NCBI RefSeq assembly: GCF_034058155.1
Contig: NZ_CP139148.1
Coordinates: forward strand, 1,488,001-1,552,000
DNA from: Flavobacterium sp. KACC 22761
GTDB lineage: Bacteria; Bacteroidota; Bacteroidia; Flavobacteriales; Flavobacteriaceae
DNA length: 64,000 nucleotides
Direction of reading: 5' to 3'
Made by a program: the position numbers and the translations under genes
Shown here: positions 55,963-64,000 of the stretch, piece after piece
How the letters are laid out: each line of letters begins with the position of its first letter
Position numbering within the stretch: the stretch's first letter is position 1
Notes under the pieces: model-generated
The model's database searches: none
The model's input: the letters and a program-made list of their open reading frames with translations, nothing else
What the model was told of the DNA's origin: nothing

Positions 55963-56928
55963 ATGAAAATCGAAAACTACATAGGACAGTTATTGTATCG
56001 TTATCAGTGTGTAACGGTTCCAGGATTTGGTGCGTTTTTAACAGAAACTCAGTCGGCACAGGTGAATGAAAACACAAATTCGTTTTCGCCACCTAAAAAA
56101 TTGATTTCTTTCAACAGTCATTTAAAAAACAATGACGGTTTGCTTGCCAATCATATCGCAAATGCTGAAAAAACATCTTATGGTTTTGCCGTAAGCGCAA
56201 TTGCATTTGAAGTTTTAAGCTGGAAAAAAACGCTTGAAGAAGATGGAACAATTAGCTTAAAAAATATTGGCGAAATTCGTCTGAATTCTGAAAAAAATAT
56301 CATTTTCACTCCAAATGATCAAACCAACTATTTGGCCACTTCTTTTGGACTAAGTCCGTTTATTTCTCCAGTTGTTAAAAAAGAAATTTTCGAGCGAAAA
56401 CTGGAAGAAATTACAGAAAAAGAAACTGTTGCTCTTTTTGGTGAAGAAGAATCAAAATCATCAAATTCTTTATTGAAATATGCTGCCATTTTCATTTTAG
56501 GACTTGGTATTACGGGAAGTATCGGCTATCCATTATACCAAAACCAAATTGATTCTCAAACCTTAGTTGTTGAAAGTGCTGTTCAGAAAAAAGTAGAAAA
56601 CAAAATTCAGGAAGCGACTTTCTTCATCCAAAATCCTTTGCCAGCGGTAACGCTTTCAGTTGATTCTGCAAAAGTTGAATCTCCAGAAGCTAAACTAATG
56701 CCTTATCACATTATGGCCGGAGCATTCAGAAGTGAGGCAAATGCAAAAAAAGCATATGACCAATTGATTAAAGATGGTTATAAAGCACGTATGCTTGGCG
56801 AAAACAAACACGGCTTGTTTCCTGTTTTATATGGAAGTTACGCCACTATGGCCGAAGCTACAAAAGCTCAAAAAGAAATACAAAAAGGCGAAAATCCAGA
56901 TGCTTGGATATTAGTCGAAAACTTATAA
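55963..56928 (+). CDS. HU-CCDC81 and SPOR domain membrane protein
   Basis: 321 residues. Two HU-like domains of the CCDC81 bacterial type occupy about 1-135 (MKIENYIGQLLYRY, VPGFGAFL; then ISLKNIGEIRL). A transmembrane segment lies at about 172-190 (YAAIFILGLGITGSIGY), a linker follows, and a C-terminal SPOR domain spans about 245-320 (YHIMAGAFRSEANAKKAYDQL). The topology places the HU-like part in the cytoplasm and the SPOR domain in the periplasm, where SPOR domains bind denuded septal peptidoglycan. This suggests a link between nucleoid or cytoplasmic partners and the division site. Conserved in Bacteroidota, function untested as far as I know. Confidence 0.9.
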   Translation: MKIENYIGQLLYRYQCVTVPGFGAFLTETQSAQVNENTNSFSPPKKLISFNSHLKNNDGLLANHIANAEKTSYGFAVSAIAFEVLSWKKTLEEDGTISLKNIGEIRLNSEKNIIFTPNDQTNYLATSFGLSPFISPVVKKEIFERKLEEITEKETVALFGEEESKSSNSLLKYAAIFILGLGITGSIGYPLYQNQIDSQTLVVESAVQKKVENKIQEATFFIQNPLPAVTLSVDSAKVESPEAKLMPYHIMAGAFRSEANAKKAYDQLIKDGYKARMLGENKHGLFPVLYGSYATMAEATKAQKEIQKGENPDAWILVENL

Positions 56929-56936
56929 AATCCCTT

Positions 56937-56968
56937 AAAATCCTATTCTTTCCGAATAGGATTTTTTT
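56937..56968 (+). terminator. Intrinsic terminator of the HU/SPOR gene
   Basis: AAAATCCTATTC (56937-56948) pairs with GAATAGGATTTT (56954-56965), T-run follows. Confidence 0.85.
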
Positions 56969-57055
56969 GTCTTATTCTTGTGTTTTAAAATTCTTCTGAG
57001 GTAATTACGATTTTTTCCGTATAATAATTTAGCTTCTTATTAAATTCAAAAAAAA

Positions 57056-57499
57056 ATGAAAAGCTTTAAAATTATGGCATTGGCTATGTTCCTTATGAAC
57101 ACTGGCTATTTCTTTGCACAACAAACCAATACTGATTCTAAAACTTTAGAATTAGAACAAAAGAAGATTGATGCCGACTTAAAAAATCTGTCCGACCGAA
57201 ATCACAAAGCCCTTGACACCAAAATCTCAGAATTAAAAAGCAAGCTGAAAGAGGTTGAAAACAAAAAGAAAAATCTCGTTAAATCAGAAGGCAATTTGAA
57301 AGCAACGAGAGACAAAATTGAAAAACTGCAAGCGACAAATCAAAAATTGGAGAACAAAATTGCCACTACTTCTCTATCTGACGAAGAAATAACCAAAACA
57401 CGACTAAAAAAAAGTGAAAACGAGGTGAACATTCAAAAACTAAAATTAACGCAAATAACGCAGCAAAAAGAGCTTGAAAAAGTGATTTCCGCGCTATAA
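57056..57499 (+). CDS. Exported coiled-coil protein, uncharacterised
   Basis: 147 residues with a signal peptide ending FFAQQ (about 22). The rest is almost entirely a charged coiled coil rich in Lys, Glu and Leu without Cys or Pro. No family recognised; such short periplasmic coiled coils are often structural or chaperone-like. It has a terminator on each side, so it is monocistronic. Confidence 0.78.
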   Translation: MKSFKIMALAMFLMNTGYFFAQQTNTDSKTLELEQKKIDADLKNLSDRNHKALDTKISELKSKLKEVENKKKNLVKSEGNLKATRDKIEKLQATNQKLENKIATTSLSDEEITKTRLKKSENEVNIQKLKLTQITQQKELEKVISAL

Positions 57500-57507
57500 A
57501 CAAAAAC

Positions 57508-57533
57508 CCGATTCAAAATGAATCGGCTTTTTA
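57508..57533 (+). terminator. Intrinsic terminator of the coiled-coil gene
   Basis: CCGATTCA (57508-57515) and TGAATCGG (57519-57526), perfect 8-bp stem with AAA loop, followed by CTTTTTAT. Confidence 0.8.
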
Positions 57534-57625
57534 TCTTTTGTTTATCGTGGAACGGTCAATCACCTTTATTTGCAAAACCTATTTTACATAATGTTTTTGA
57601 ACAGTCTAAAATCTAAAATCTAAAA

Positions 57626-59905
57626 TCAATTGATGCTGGCTTTGAACATTTTAAGCTCATCCCAAGTAAATTCATCACCATATTTTTCTTTCAAAGGCGC
57701 TAGCGATTCTTCTTGGTAAAATTCAAAAGCATCCCGAAGTGCCAAAATTTTATCATCAGGAAGTACTTCTGAAATCTCAATTTTCTTGGCCTGAATTAGT
57801 TTTATCAAATGCGTTTCAACAGTCTGTTTCGTGATTTTTCTGATTCGGGCAATATCCTCAATTGAGTTTTTCTCCAACCAAAGTTCATGCGTTTCTTCAA
57901 CTGTCGTCTTTTTTGGTCCTTTTTCGGCTGTTTTATCCACTTTTTTAAAAGAATAACGCATTGCTGGCTCTTCGACTTGAAACATATCTGTATTGGTCAT
58001 TTTAAACTCATCACGGATTCTCGAAATTTTATCTGTTTTATAATTTTTAATAGCTGGAGATGTTAAACTTTCTTTGCTGATTGTTTCACGCGAAACGACA
58101 ATTTGCATAAGCAATCTTGCTTTCATCAATCGCAAAACAGCTTTAGTCTGTAAATCATCCAAAACAGACAATTCTTCATAAAACTCTTTTACTTTTTTAA
58201 ATTTCTGAATTTCAGCCATTTTAGCCAATAAATCTGTGACCAATTTATCCATCGGTTTAAAAAAGTACTCATAGGCCGCTTCTACCCTTTCTTTCACAAA
58301 AATCAAATCGACGGTTTCACTGTTGAAAATTTTATTCAATTGTAGAATGAATTTCTGCGAAGGATCTACCAAACTTTCAATTGAATCCAAACGTTTGTGC
58401 GCCCAAACCGAATGTTTTGATTTTTCAGAACTTGTTGCATTTTCATTATAACTAAATCTATGATTTCGCCATTCTTGTGCCAAATCGGTCCAATTGAAAC
58501 TGTTGATCAAATAGTTATGAATAAAATTCTTGGTTTCAAAATGCAGTGAATTTTTCAAATCGTCTTCGGTTGCTTTGTTCAAAGCATAATCCATGACATC
58601 TTGATCATTCGAAAGTCCGTTCATTTGCATCGAAGAAAGCAAAACAAGCCCGTTTAAGGACGTTAAACGCGAAAGTGCTACATAGGCTTGTCCAGGTAAA
58701 AAAACTTGCGATACGTCAAGCGCAGCTTTTTCAAAAGTCAGACCTTGGCTTTTATGAACCGTAATGGCCCAAGCCAATTTGATTGGATAATGCGCAAATG
58801 TGCCCAAAACTTCTTCTTCAATCTCTTTTGTAAGTTCATTTACCTTGTAGCGAATGTTTTTCCACTCGTACTTTTCGACTTCAATCGTTTTGTTTTCTTC
58901 AGGAAAATGAACGAAAATTTCTTCTGCCGAAAGCGATTTTATCACGCCCATTTTTCCGTTGAAATATCTTTTTTCAAAAGATAAATCATTCTTTACAAAC
59001 ATGACTTGAGCGCCAACTTTCAACTTCAAGTTTTCTTCAACTGGAAAAATTTTCTCTGGAAAATCACCAACTACAAAAGGCTGAAAACTGAATTCATTTC
59101 CTGGCAAATCCCTGATTGCTTGTTCGTTGATTGTATCTGCTTTGGCATTATGAGTCGTTAGCGTAATATAACCTGGATTCATTTTTAAATCGAAATCGGG
59201 TTTTACGTATTGATTCAAAATCTCAACGTCGTCTTTCGAAATTTGATTGTTTCGAAGATTGTTCAAAACCGAAATAAAAACATCATCGCTCTGACGGTAA
59301 ATCTTAGATAATTCAATATACAAAGGCGGATTTTGCTGAATAACATGTGAATGAAAAAAGAATTTGCCCTTGTAATAATTGCGCAAAGTTCGCCATTCTT
59401 CATCCCGAATTACGGGCGGCAATTGCAATAAATCGCCAATAAAAAGCACTTGAACACCTCCAAAAGCACGAGTATTTCTGCGAACTGTCTGCATCATAAA
59501 GTCTATAGCATCCAGTAAATCAGCGCGAAGCATACTGACTTCATCGATAATCAGCAATTCCATATTTCGAATCACATTTCGCTTCACGTTGTTCATTTTG
59601 AAATGTCGTCGAAGCGATTCTTTATTTTCAAATTTCACCGTTTCGGTAAACTGAGAACTTTCTTCGTAAGTAGGAAGAAAAGCCGAAAACGGCAACTGAA
59701 ACATCGAGTGAATTGTAACACCGCCCGCATTAAGCGCCGCAATACCTGTAGGCGCTACAACGACAGTGTTTTTGTGTGTTGTAGCAATAATTTCACGCAA
59801 AAGAGTCGTCTTTCCTGTACCGGCTTTTCCGGTAAGAAAAATAGATTTTTGCGTCTGATTTATGAATTGTAAGGTGTAAGCAGCAGCTTCTGAAACGTTT
59901 TGCAT
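57626..59905 (-). CDS. PIF1/RecD-like helicase with C-terminal HTH domain
   Basis: 759 residues from the ATG at 59903-59905 (MQNVSEAAAY); an upstream ATG adds 7 residues. SF1 helicase core: Walker A GKAGTGKTT (26-34), Walker B LIIDEVSML, motif III GDLLQLPP, and the late VHKSQGLTF and YVALSRL motifs. The C-terminal 100 residues form a helix-turn-helix region (ETHELWLEKNSIEDIARIR, KQTVETHLIKLI) similar to the HTH_40 domain found at the ends of some RecQ-type helicases. Probably unwinds DNA or RNA-DNA structures in maintenance or repair; the substrate is not predictable. Flanked by a terminator from the OmpH-like gene. Confidence 0.9.
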   Translation of the reverse strand: MQNVSEAAAYTLQFINQTQKSIFLTGKAGTGKTTLLREIIATTHKNTVVVAPTGIAALNAGGVTIHSMFQLPFSAFLPTYEESSQFTETVKFENKESLRRHFKMNNVKRNVIRNMELLIIDEVSMLRADLLDAIDFMMQTVRRNTRAFGGVQVLFIGDLLQLPPVIRDEEWRTLRNYYKGKFFFHSHVIQQNPPLYIELSKIYRQSDDVFISVLNNLRNNQISKDDVEILNQYVKPDFDLKMNPGYITLTTHNAKADTINEQAIRDLPGNEFSFQPFVVGDFPEKIFPVEENLKLKVGAQVMFVKNDLSFEKRYFNGKMGVIKSLSAEEIFVHFPEENKTIEVEKYEWKNIRYKVNELTKEIEEEVLGTFAHYPIKLAWAITVHKSQGLTFEKAALDVSQVFLPGQAYVALSRLTSLNGLVLLSSMQMNGLSNDQDVMDYALNKATEDDLKNSLHFETKNFIHNYLINSFNWTDLAQEWRNHRFSYNENATSSEKSKHSVWAHKRLDSIESLVDPSQKFILQLNKIFNSETVDLIFVKERVEAAYEYFFKPMDKLVTDLLAKMAEIQKFKKVKEFYEELSVLDDLQTKAVLRLMKARLLMQIVVSRETISKESLTSPAIKNYKTDKISRIRDEFKMTNTDMFQVEEPAMRYSFKKVDKTAEKGPKKTTVEETHELWLEKNSIEDIARIRKITKQTVETHLIKLIQAKKIEISEVLPDDKILALRDAFEFYQEESLAPLKEKYGDEFTWDELKMFKASIN

Positions 59906-59947
59906 GAGGCAGGTATTAAACGCCAAAAATATCGCATTTTTATAAAA

Positions 59948-59981
59948 GAAAAAAACCTAAATCACCAAGTGATTTAGGTTT
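59948..59981 (-). terminator. Intrinsic terminator of the OmpH/Skp-like gene
   Basis: AAACCTAAATCAC (59953-59965) and GTGATTTAGGTTT (59969-59981) form a perfect 13-bp stem with a 3-base loop; T-run follows on the minus strand. Confidence 0.9.
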
Positions 59982-60007
59982 TCATAGTTTAGTTAGTTTT
60001 GGAAGTC

Positions 60008-60583
60008 TTATTTTTTAGCTTCTTCCTTAGCTGCTGGTTTTTCTTCAGCTTTTGGAGATGCTTTGTATTTGTCATTCAAAGCTTTAACTATTTCTTTGGT
60101 AATATCGTACTTGTCTTCAGCATATAATACCGTAGCCGCATCACCAGTACCGTAAATGTATGCATAGCCGTTTTTCTTACCGTAATCTTTGATGAATTTT
60201 TTAACACCACTGATTAAAGAATCCATTTCTACACCACTTTCTTGCTGTAATTGTTGCGATAAAGCTTGTTGAGCATAACCCAATTGTTGCTCTCTTTTTT
60301 GCAATTCAGCTCCTCTTTGTTGTGCCCATTGCTGGCCGTTTGCCTGCGCCTGGCTTTGAAAATTAGCAGCGTCTTGTTTAAAACGAGTAATTTCAGCTTG
60401 TAGTTGTCTTCCTTTTTCCTCTGCTTGAGCTTTGTATTTAGCTTCAAGGTCTTTTGCTTCAGTGTATTCTTTCATTAAAACTGAAGTATCTACGTAAGCT
60501 GTTTTTACTTCCTTAACTTCAGCTGTTTGATTACAAGAAACAGCCAAAATTGAAAGCCCGATAATTACTAATGCTTTTTTCAT
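60008..60583 (-). CDS. OmpH/Skp-like lipoprotein
   Basis: 191 residues. Lipoprotein signal ending LAVSC (Cys at about 17), then a segment beginning with YVDTSVLMKEY, a Gln/Ala/Lys-rich coiled coil (about 45-125) and a conserved end (VKKFIKDYGKKNGYAYIYG) typical of OmpH/Skp chaperones. Skp binds unfolded outer-membrane proteins; a lipid-anchored form is common in Bacteroidota. The tail is Lys/Glu/Ala-rich. It has a strong promoter (60618-60646) and a terminator, so it is transcribed alone. Confidence 0.88.
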   Translation of the reverse strand: MKKALVIIGLSILAVSCNQTAEVKEVKTAYVDTSVLMKEYTEAKDLEAKYKAQAEEKGRQLQAEITRFKQDAANFQSQAQANGQQWAQQRGAELQKREQQLGYAQQALSQQLQQESGVEMDSLISGVKKFIKDYGKKNGYAYIYGTGDAATVLYAEDKYDITKEIVKALNDKYKASPKAEEKPAAKEEAKK

Positions 60584-60617
60584 TTCTAAATTTCTATTTT
60601 TTTATTGGTATGAAAGA

Positions 60618-60646
60618 CAAAAATATAAAAAAATAAATAGCATCAA
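60618..60646 (-). promoter_or_regulatory. Promoter of the OmpH/Skp-like gene
   Basis: TTG (minus, 60646-60644), 18-base spacer, TATTTTTG (60625-60618), 35 bases before the ATG. Confidence 0.75.
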
Positions 60647-60684
60647 CATAAACTTTAAAAAATGCTAAAATTTTATGATATTAG

Positions 60685-61250
60685 TTTTCTTTATGGAAAT
60701 TTTTAATGTTATAAAATATCATTATCAAAAGTGGCCTCCATAGCTTTTATTAGCGAAATCCTTTTAAAAAAGAAGACCCAAATCCTCATTTCGCCTTAAA
60801 AAGTCCCGCAAACACGCTAATTTTCCGTTTCGGACACTTTTCGGCCCCAAAATTAGGTTCCGATTCGTTTTTAGATTTAAGCGAAATGAAATTTTGACAA
60901 AAACGGGATTTTTTCCAAAAATAAAATCCATTTTTTTCTTTTTCTCTTTTTCATTTGAAATTTGATACAAAAGCGCATTTTTCCAATTTTGGAAATTTCT
61001 TCCAATTTTTAAAAAGACTTTTTCTGAAATTTTCCAAAATTTAAAATTTCACATTTTTGATCAAAAAAAAAACAAAAAAATGCCACAAAAATGTGGCATT
61101 GATTTTCTTTATAAAGTAAATAAATACTATAAAATATCACTATTAAAAGTGACTTCCATAGCTTGCTTTAGAGCGATTTTCTACAAAAAGACAGCACAAA
61201 CTCTGCTTTCAACCTAAAACGTCTCTAAAACGAGCTTATTTTGCGTTTTA
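60685..61250. repeat. Degenerate direct repeat pair, offset 418
   Basis: 60685-60840 and 61103-61250 align with a constant offset of 418. The best part is TATAAAATATCA-(T/C)-TAT and AAAAGTG(G/A)C(C/T)TCCATAGCTT; similarity then decays. The second copy ends at the stop codon of the methyltransferase gene. Confidence 0.7.
61079..61100 (-). terminator. Intrinsic terminator of the methyltransferase gene
   Basis: AATGCCACA (61079-61087) and TGTGGCATT (61092-61100) with an AAAA loop; a long T-rich run follows on the minus strand. Confidence 0.85.
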
Positions 61251-62096
61251 CTTGTTTTTTAAGACATAAATGTGCGATGAATACTCTTTTGTGCTTGCTG
61301 CTTTCAAATTTGATTTTAGTCCCACGAAAAAAGCCGTGATAAAATTCATTTTTCCGGTTTTGTATTTTTCAGACAAAAGACTCACGTAAAAAGAATCAAA
61401 TTTCATTGGAAGCACTTTTTCCAATTTCATATCGACTTTTTCAAAAAGAGATTGGATCGCTTTTTTTGAAAAATGCCAAAAGTGAATTGGCACATCAAAA
61501 GCTGCCCAAAATTCTCCGTAATGTTTTGCGTCATACGATTTGAAATTTGGAACCGCAACAATTAATGTTCCAGTTGGTTTTAAAAGACGCTTCAATTCTT
61601 GAATTTGTAATTCTAAATTTGGGACGTGTTCCAAAACATGCCACATCGTAATTACATCAAAAGAATTATTTTCAAGTTCGCTGATTTCTTCAACAAATGA
61701 AATTCCTTTTTGCTTTGCAATATTTTTTGCTCGATCGCTTGGTTCAACTCCAATTACATTCCAACCATCATTTTTTGCCGTCAATAAAAAATCTCCAGTT
61801 CCAGCTCCGATGTCTAAAATTTTTCCTTTTGGAGATTGTTCAGAATTGATCAAATTCAATTTGTTTTTTAAAGCAATCCCTTTTACAAAATGATACGCTT
61901 TTTCAAAAACAGAACGTTTGCTATCTGTGTGCGAAATATAATCTTCGCTTTCGTAATATCTTCCTAAGTTTTCTAAATCTGGTTGTGGCGAAGTGATCAG
62001 CATATCCAAATTTTCGTCATAGTACAAATCGAAAATTTCTTTTGAAACCGAATGATCTTTTACAGTAAGAAAATGTTTTTTGTTTAAAACGTCCAT
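61248..62096 (-). CDS. Class I SAM-dependent methyltransferase
   Basis: 282 residues. The SAM-binding motif I is ILDIGAGTGDFLL (about 93-105), acidic residue in VIGVEPSD follows, and MWHVLEHVPN (about 152-161) matches the Methyltransf_23 type active region. The C-terminal part contains DVPIHFWHFS, often seen in sugar or lipid-related members, but the acceptor is unknown. It follows the GNAT gene on the same strand, separated by a hairpin, and is closed by a terminator. Confidence 0.88.
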   Translation of the reverse strand: MDVLNKKHFLTVKDHSVSKEIFDLYYDENLDMLITSPQPDLENLGRYYESEDYISHTDSKRSVFEKAYHFVKGIALKNKLNLINSEQSPKGKILDIGAGTGDFLLTAKNDGWNVIGVEPSDRAKNIAKQKGISFVEEISELENNSFDVITMWHVLEHVPNLELQIQELKRLLKPTGTLIVAVPNFKSYDAKHYGEFWAAFDVPIHFWHFSKKAIQSLFEKVDMKLEKVLPMKFDSFYVSLLSEKYKTGKMNFITAFFVGLKSNLKAASTKEYSSHIYVLKNK

Positions 62097-62132
62097 TTTT
62101 TAATTCTAGTTATTTTTTGGTTTAATTGTATA

Positions 62133-62168
62133 AAATCCTAAAAACGAAAATTTTCATTTTTAGGATTT
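62133..62168 (-). terminator. Possible terminator of the GNAT gene
   Basis: AAATCCTAAAAA (62133-62144) and TTTTTAGGATTT (62157-62168) form a perfect 12-bp AT-rich stem, but the T-run after it is short. Confidence 0.5.
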
Positions 62169-62173
62169 CTATT

Positions 62174-62647
62174 TTATAATTCTTTATTCTTCCAATTTAT
62201 TTTGACAGCCGAAATTATTTCATTTTCAATTCTGATATTCGAAAGAATTTCAAAGTCATTTTTGACATAAAACAACAAAGGCGATTTATATTTTTCACCA
62301 TTATGTTTTTTATCATTTTCATGATCAATCACCCATCCATTCAAATCATCAAAATTCTTTTTCATTTCATTCAACAAAAAAGTTCCGTAACCTTTTCCTT
62401 GAAATTGATTATCGATCATAAATCCGAACCAGGTTTCTTCATTTCTGAAAAAAGTAAATGCCCAGCCGTTTATTTCATTTTCTTGATCCAACAAAAAGAA
62501 ATGTTTTAGATCTGCTAAACTTCCTAAATACACTTCAAAATCCTGAAAAGTTTTTGAACCAAACTGCAACGGATATTCATTATTCCGAAGTTGCCAGATA
62601 ATCTTCTTTTCGCTTTCTGATAAAATAGTTTTCTGGACAATTTTCAT
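62174..62647 (-). CDS. GNAT family N-acetyltransferase
   Basis: 157 residues. The acetyl-CoA-binding segment is IDNQFQGKGYGTFLLNEM (about 82-99), which fits the Q/RxxGxG/A motif, preceded by NGWAFTFFRNEETWFGFMI. The substrate is not predictable. It lies between mnmG and a methyltransferase; the two parS-like sites are just upstream of its start. Confidence 0.85.
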   Translation of the reverse strand: MKIVQKTILSESEKKIIWQLRNNEYPLQFGSKTFQDFEVYLGSLADLKHFFLLDQENEINGWAFTFFRNEETWFGFMIDNQFQGKGYGTFLLNEMKKNFDDLNGWVIDHENDKKHNGEKYKSPLLFYVKNDFEILSNIRIENEIISAVKINWKNKEL

Positions 62648-62659
62648 AATTTCAGAAAT

Positions 62660-62726
62660 AGTTTCACGTGGAACATTTTTTTGTTTTAGGTTTTCAAGTT
62701 TCAGGTTTCAAGTTTCACGTGGAACT
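62660..62726. promoter_or_regulatory. Two parS-like sites
   Basis: 62660-62675, minus strand, reads TGTTCCACGTGAAACT, which matches the parS consensus TGTTNCACGTGAAACA at all fixed positions except the last. 62711-62726 reads AGTTCCACGTGAAACT and keeps the 14-base core. They are 51 bases apart, next to mnmG (gidA), a gene often close to the replication origin. ParB binding is inferred from sequence match only. Confidence 0.65.
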
Positions 62727-62781
62727 AAAAAACAACAAAAACAAATTTCAGATTTCAAGAATAACTTGAAACTTGAAACTT
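62678..62781. repeat. TTTCAAGTTTCAGG dispersed repeat tract
   Basis: Tracts of TTTCAAGTTTCAGGTTTCA (about 62693-62715) and CTTGAAACTTGAAAC (about 62764-62778) form inverted copies between mnmG and the GNAT gene. The same words occur near 7430-7465 and 7546-7572. The role may be termination or simply dispersed repeat DNA. Confidence 0.5.
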
Positions 62782-64000
62782 TTATCTACCCATATAAATC
62801 AAAAGCACGGAAATATCACTTGGTGATACGCCGCTAATTCTTGATGCTTGAGAAATTGTCACAGGACGAATTTTACTTAGTTTTTGTTTCGCCTCGATCG
62901 ACATTGATTTGATTTTATTGTAATCGAAATTCTCCGGAATTTTTACTTCTTCTAAACGATTAAGTTTATCAGCATTATTTCTTTCCTTTTCGATATATCC
63001 CGAATATTTAACTTGAATTACGGCTTGCTCTACAATTTCTTCGTCAAGATCATTTTCTTTGATGTATGCCTCTACTTTTTCAAATTTCAGCATATCCTCT
63101 AAATCGATCTGCGGACGAGAAAAAACTTTAAACATTTTATCTCCTTGCGAAATTGGCGCCGATTCTTTTGCTTCCAAAATTGGATTTGTTTCGGCAACCG
63201 TAACACTTGTTTCTTTGAAGAACGTAACCATCTTTTCAGACTCGTTTAATTTATAATCCATTCTTCTCATTCGCTCTTCTGAAGCCAAACCAATTTCGTA
63301 TGACATTGGCGTCAATCTGAAATCGGCATTATCTTGACGCAACAATGTTCTATATTCTGCTCTCGATGTAAACATACGATATGGTTCTTCCGTTCCTTTC
63401 GTAATCAAGTCATCAATCAAAACTCCAATATAAGCTTCATCGCGTTTTAAAATTAATGGTGCTTTTTCGTGAACTTTTAAATGCGCATTTATTCCGGCCA
63501 TCAAACCTTGTGAAGCGGCTTCTTCATATCCTGTTGTTCCATTAATTTGTCCGGCAAAATACAAACCTTCAACTAACTTTGTTTCCAAAGTATGTTTCAA
63601 TTGCGTTGGCGGAAAATAATCATATTCGATCGCGTAACCTGGACGAAGGAATTTTACATTTTCAAAACCGGCAACTGTACGCAAAGCTTTAAACTGAATA
63701 TCCTCCGGAAGCGATGTCGAAAATCCGTTTACATAAACTTCACAAGTTTTCCACCCTTCGGGCTCAACAAAAAGTTGGTGACGTTCTTTATCTGCAAAAC
63801 GATTAATCTTGTCTTCAATCGAAGGACAATATCTCGGACCTAAACTTTTAATTCTTCCGTTGAACATTGGCGAACGATCAAAACCTGATCTCAAAATATC
63901 GTGAACTTCTAGCGAAGTATATGTCATATGACAAGAACGTTGATGCGTTAACGGAACCGTCAAATCCGAATAAGAAAACTTATCCGGTTTTGCATCTCCT
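62782..64000 (-). CDS. mnmG: tRNA uridine-5-carboxymethylaminomethyl modification enzyme MnmG, N-terminal part cut by window edge
   Basis: FAD-dependent enzyme that with MnmE modifies the wobble uridine of several tRNAs. The visible 405 or so codons are the C-terminal two-thirds, open to the window edge. Motifs: [54 protein letters not shown], and a C-terminal helical GidA-associated domain ending [18 protein letters not shown]. The TTG near 63963 is an internal Leu codon, not a start. Confidence 0.96.
   Translation of the reverse strand, partial: GDAKPDKFSYSDLTVPLTHQRSCHMTYTSLEVHDILRSGFDRSPMFNGRIKSLGPRYCPSIEDKINRFADKERHQLFVEPEGWKTCEVYVNGFSTSLPEDIQFKALRTVAGFENVKFLRPGYAIEYDYFPPTQLKHTLETKLVEGLYFAGQINGTTGYEEAASQGLMAGINAHLKVHEKAPLILKRDEAYIGVLIDDLITKGTEEPYRMFTSRAEYRTLLRQDNADFRLTPMSYEIGLASEERMRRMDYKLNESEKMVTFFKETSVTVAETNPILEAKESAPISQGDKMFKVFSRPQIDLEDMLKFEKVEAYIKENDLDEEIVEQAVIQVKYSGYIEKERNNADKLNRLEEVKIPENFDYNKIKSMSIEAKQKLSKIRPVTISQASRISGVSPSDISVLLIYMGR

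Larger units (their letters stand above)
60584..61247. other. Non-coding stretch between the OmpH-like and methyltransferase genes
   Basis: 664 bases without a convincing gene. It holds the OmpH-like promoter, two degenerate direct repeats 418 bases apart, a C-to-T and A-rich homopolymer-laden middle section and the methyltransferase terminator. The one longer ORF there (minus, 60764-60970) is Lys-rich low complexity and is not supported by codon use. Confidence 0.65.

Noticed and set aside
60764..60970. 68-codon minus-strand ORF in the non-coding gap
   Set aside because: Lys-rich low-complexity product, no family resemblance, overlaps one of the degenerate direct repeats.
63961..63963. TTG as start codon of the right-hand gene
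   Set aside because: The reading frame continues upstream to the window edge with mnmG-like sequence, so the TTG is an internal Leu.

Overview
The window looks like a chromosomal segment of a Flavobacterium (Bacteroidota), close to F. johnsoniae. The DNA is AT-rich, several promoters fit the Bacteroidota pattern TTG-N17-19-TAnnTTTG, and the window carries a complete gliding-motility spr operon together with several uncharacterised proteins typical of flavobacteria. Both ends cut genes: an acyl-ACP desaturase on the left and mnmG on the right, both on the minus strand.

Layout. (1) 1-7.4 kb: plsC and the desaturase (minus), a zeta-type toxin with a putative antitoxin (plus) directly abutting rnpA, an S41 protease, a tandem OmpA-domain protein, an ElaA-like acetyltransferase and a DUF1579 lipoprotein. 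(2) 7.6-11.7 kb, minus strand: a DUF4837 lipoprotein, a MltD-like lytic transglycosylase with three LysM domains, and pgk. (3) 11.9-46.9 kb, minus strand: a seven-gene operon of about 35 kb. It runs from a good promoter at 46905-46934 through three uncharacterised exported proteins, then sprC, sprD, the 8315-residue adhesin gene sprB (39% of the window) and sprF, to an intrinsic terminator at 11902-11939. This is the seven-gene order described for F. johnsoniae, where SprB is the adhesin moved along the cell surface by the gliding motor and SprF is its type IX secretion partner. SprB here is much longer than the F. johnsoniae protein and contains two recent in-frame tandem duplications of 1791 and 1731 bp. 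(4) 47.3-50.6 kb, plus strand: holB, a DoxX-like gene, a hotdog thioesterase and recA, followed by a terminator-rich island with a possible 34-residue ORF. (5) 51.1-57.5 kb: a second plsC, a GxxExxY nuclease-like pseudogene inside a cassette with long inverted repeats, trpS, an unknown membrane-anchored protein, dprA, an HU-CCDC81/SPOR protein and a coiled-coil exported protein. (6) 57.6-64 kb, minus strand: a PIF1-like helicase with a C-terminal HTH domain, an OmpH/Skp-like lipoprotein, a non-coding stretch with a degenerate direct repeat, a methyltransferase, a GNAT acetyltransferase, two parS-like sites and mnmG.

How the genes work together. The spr genes form one surface-motility module: adhesin, its dedicated secretion partner, and SprC/SprD, which are needed for spreading. 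The remaining genes are mostly housekeeping (lipid synthesis, RNA processing, glycolysis, replication and recombination, translation, cell wall) with small accessory insertions. The most unusual items are the repeat-amplified SprB, the GxxExxY inverted-repeat cassette with its in-frame stop, the toxin gene abutting rnpA, the parS-like pair, and promoter positions that predict leaderless mRNAs. No tRNA, rRNA, CRISPR array or intact insertion sequence was found by eye.
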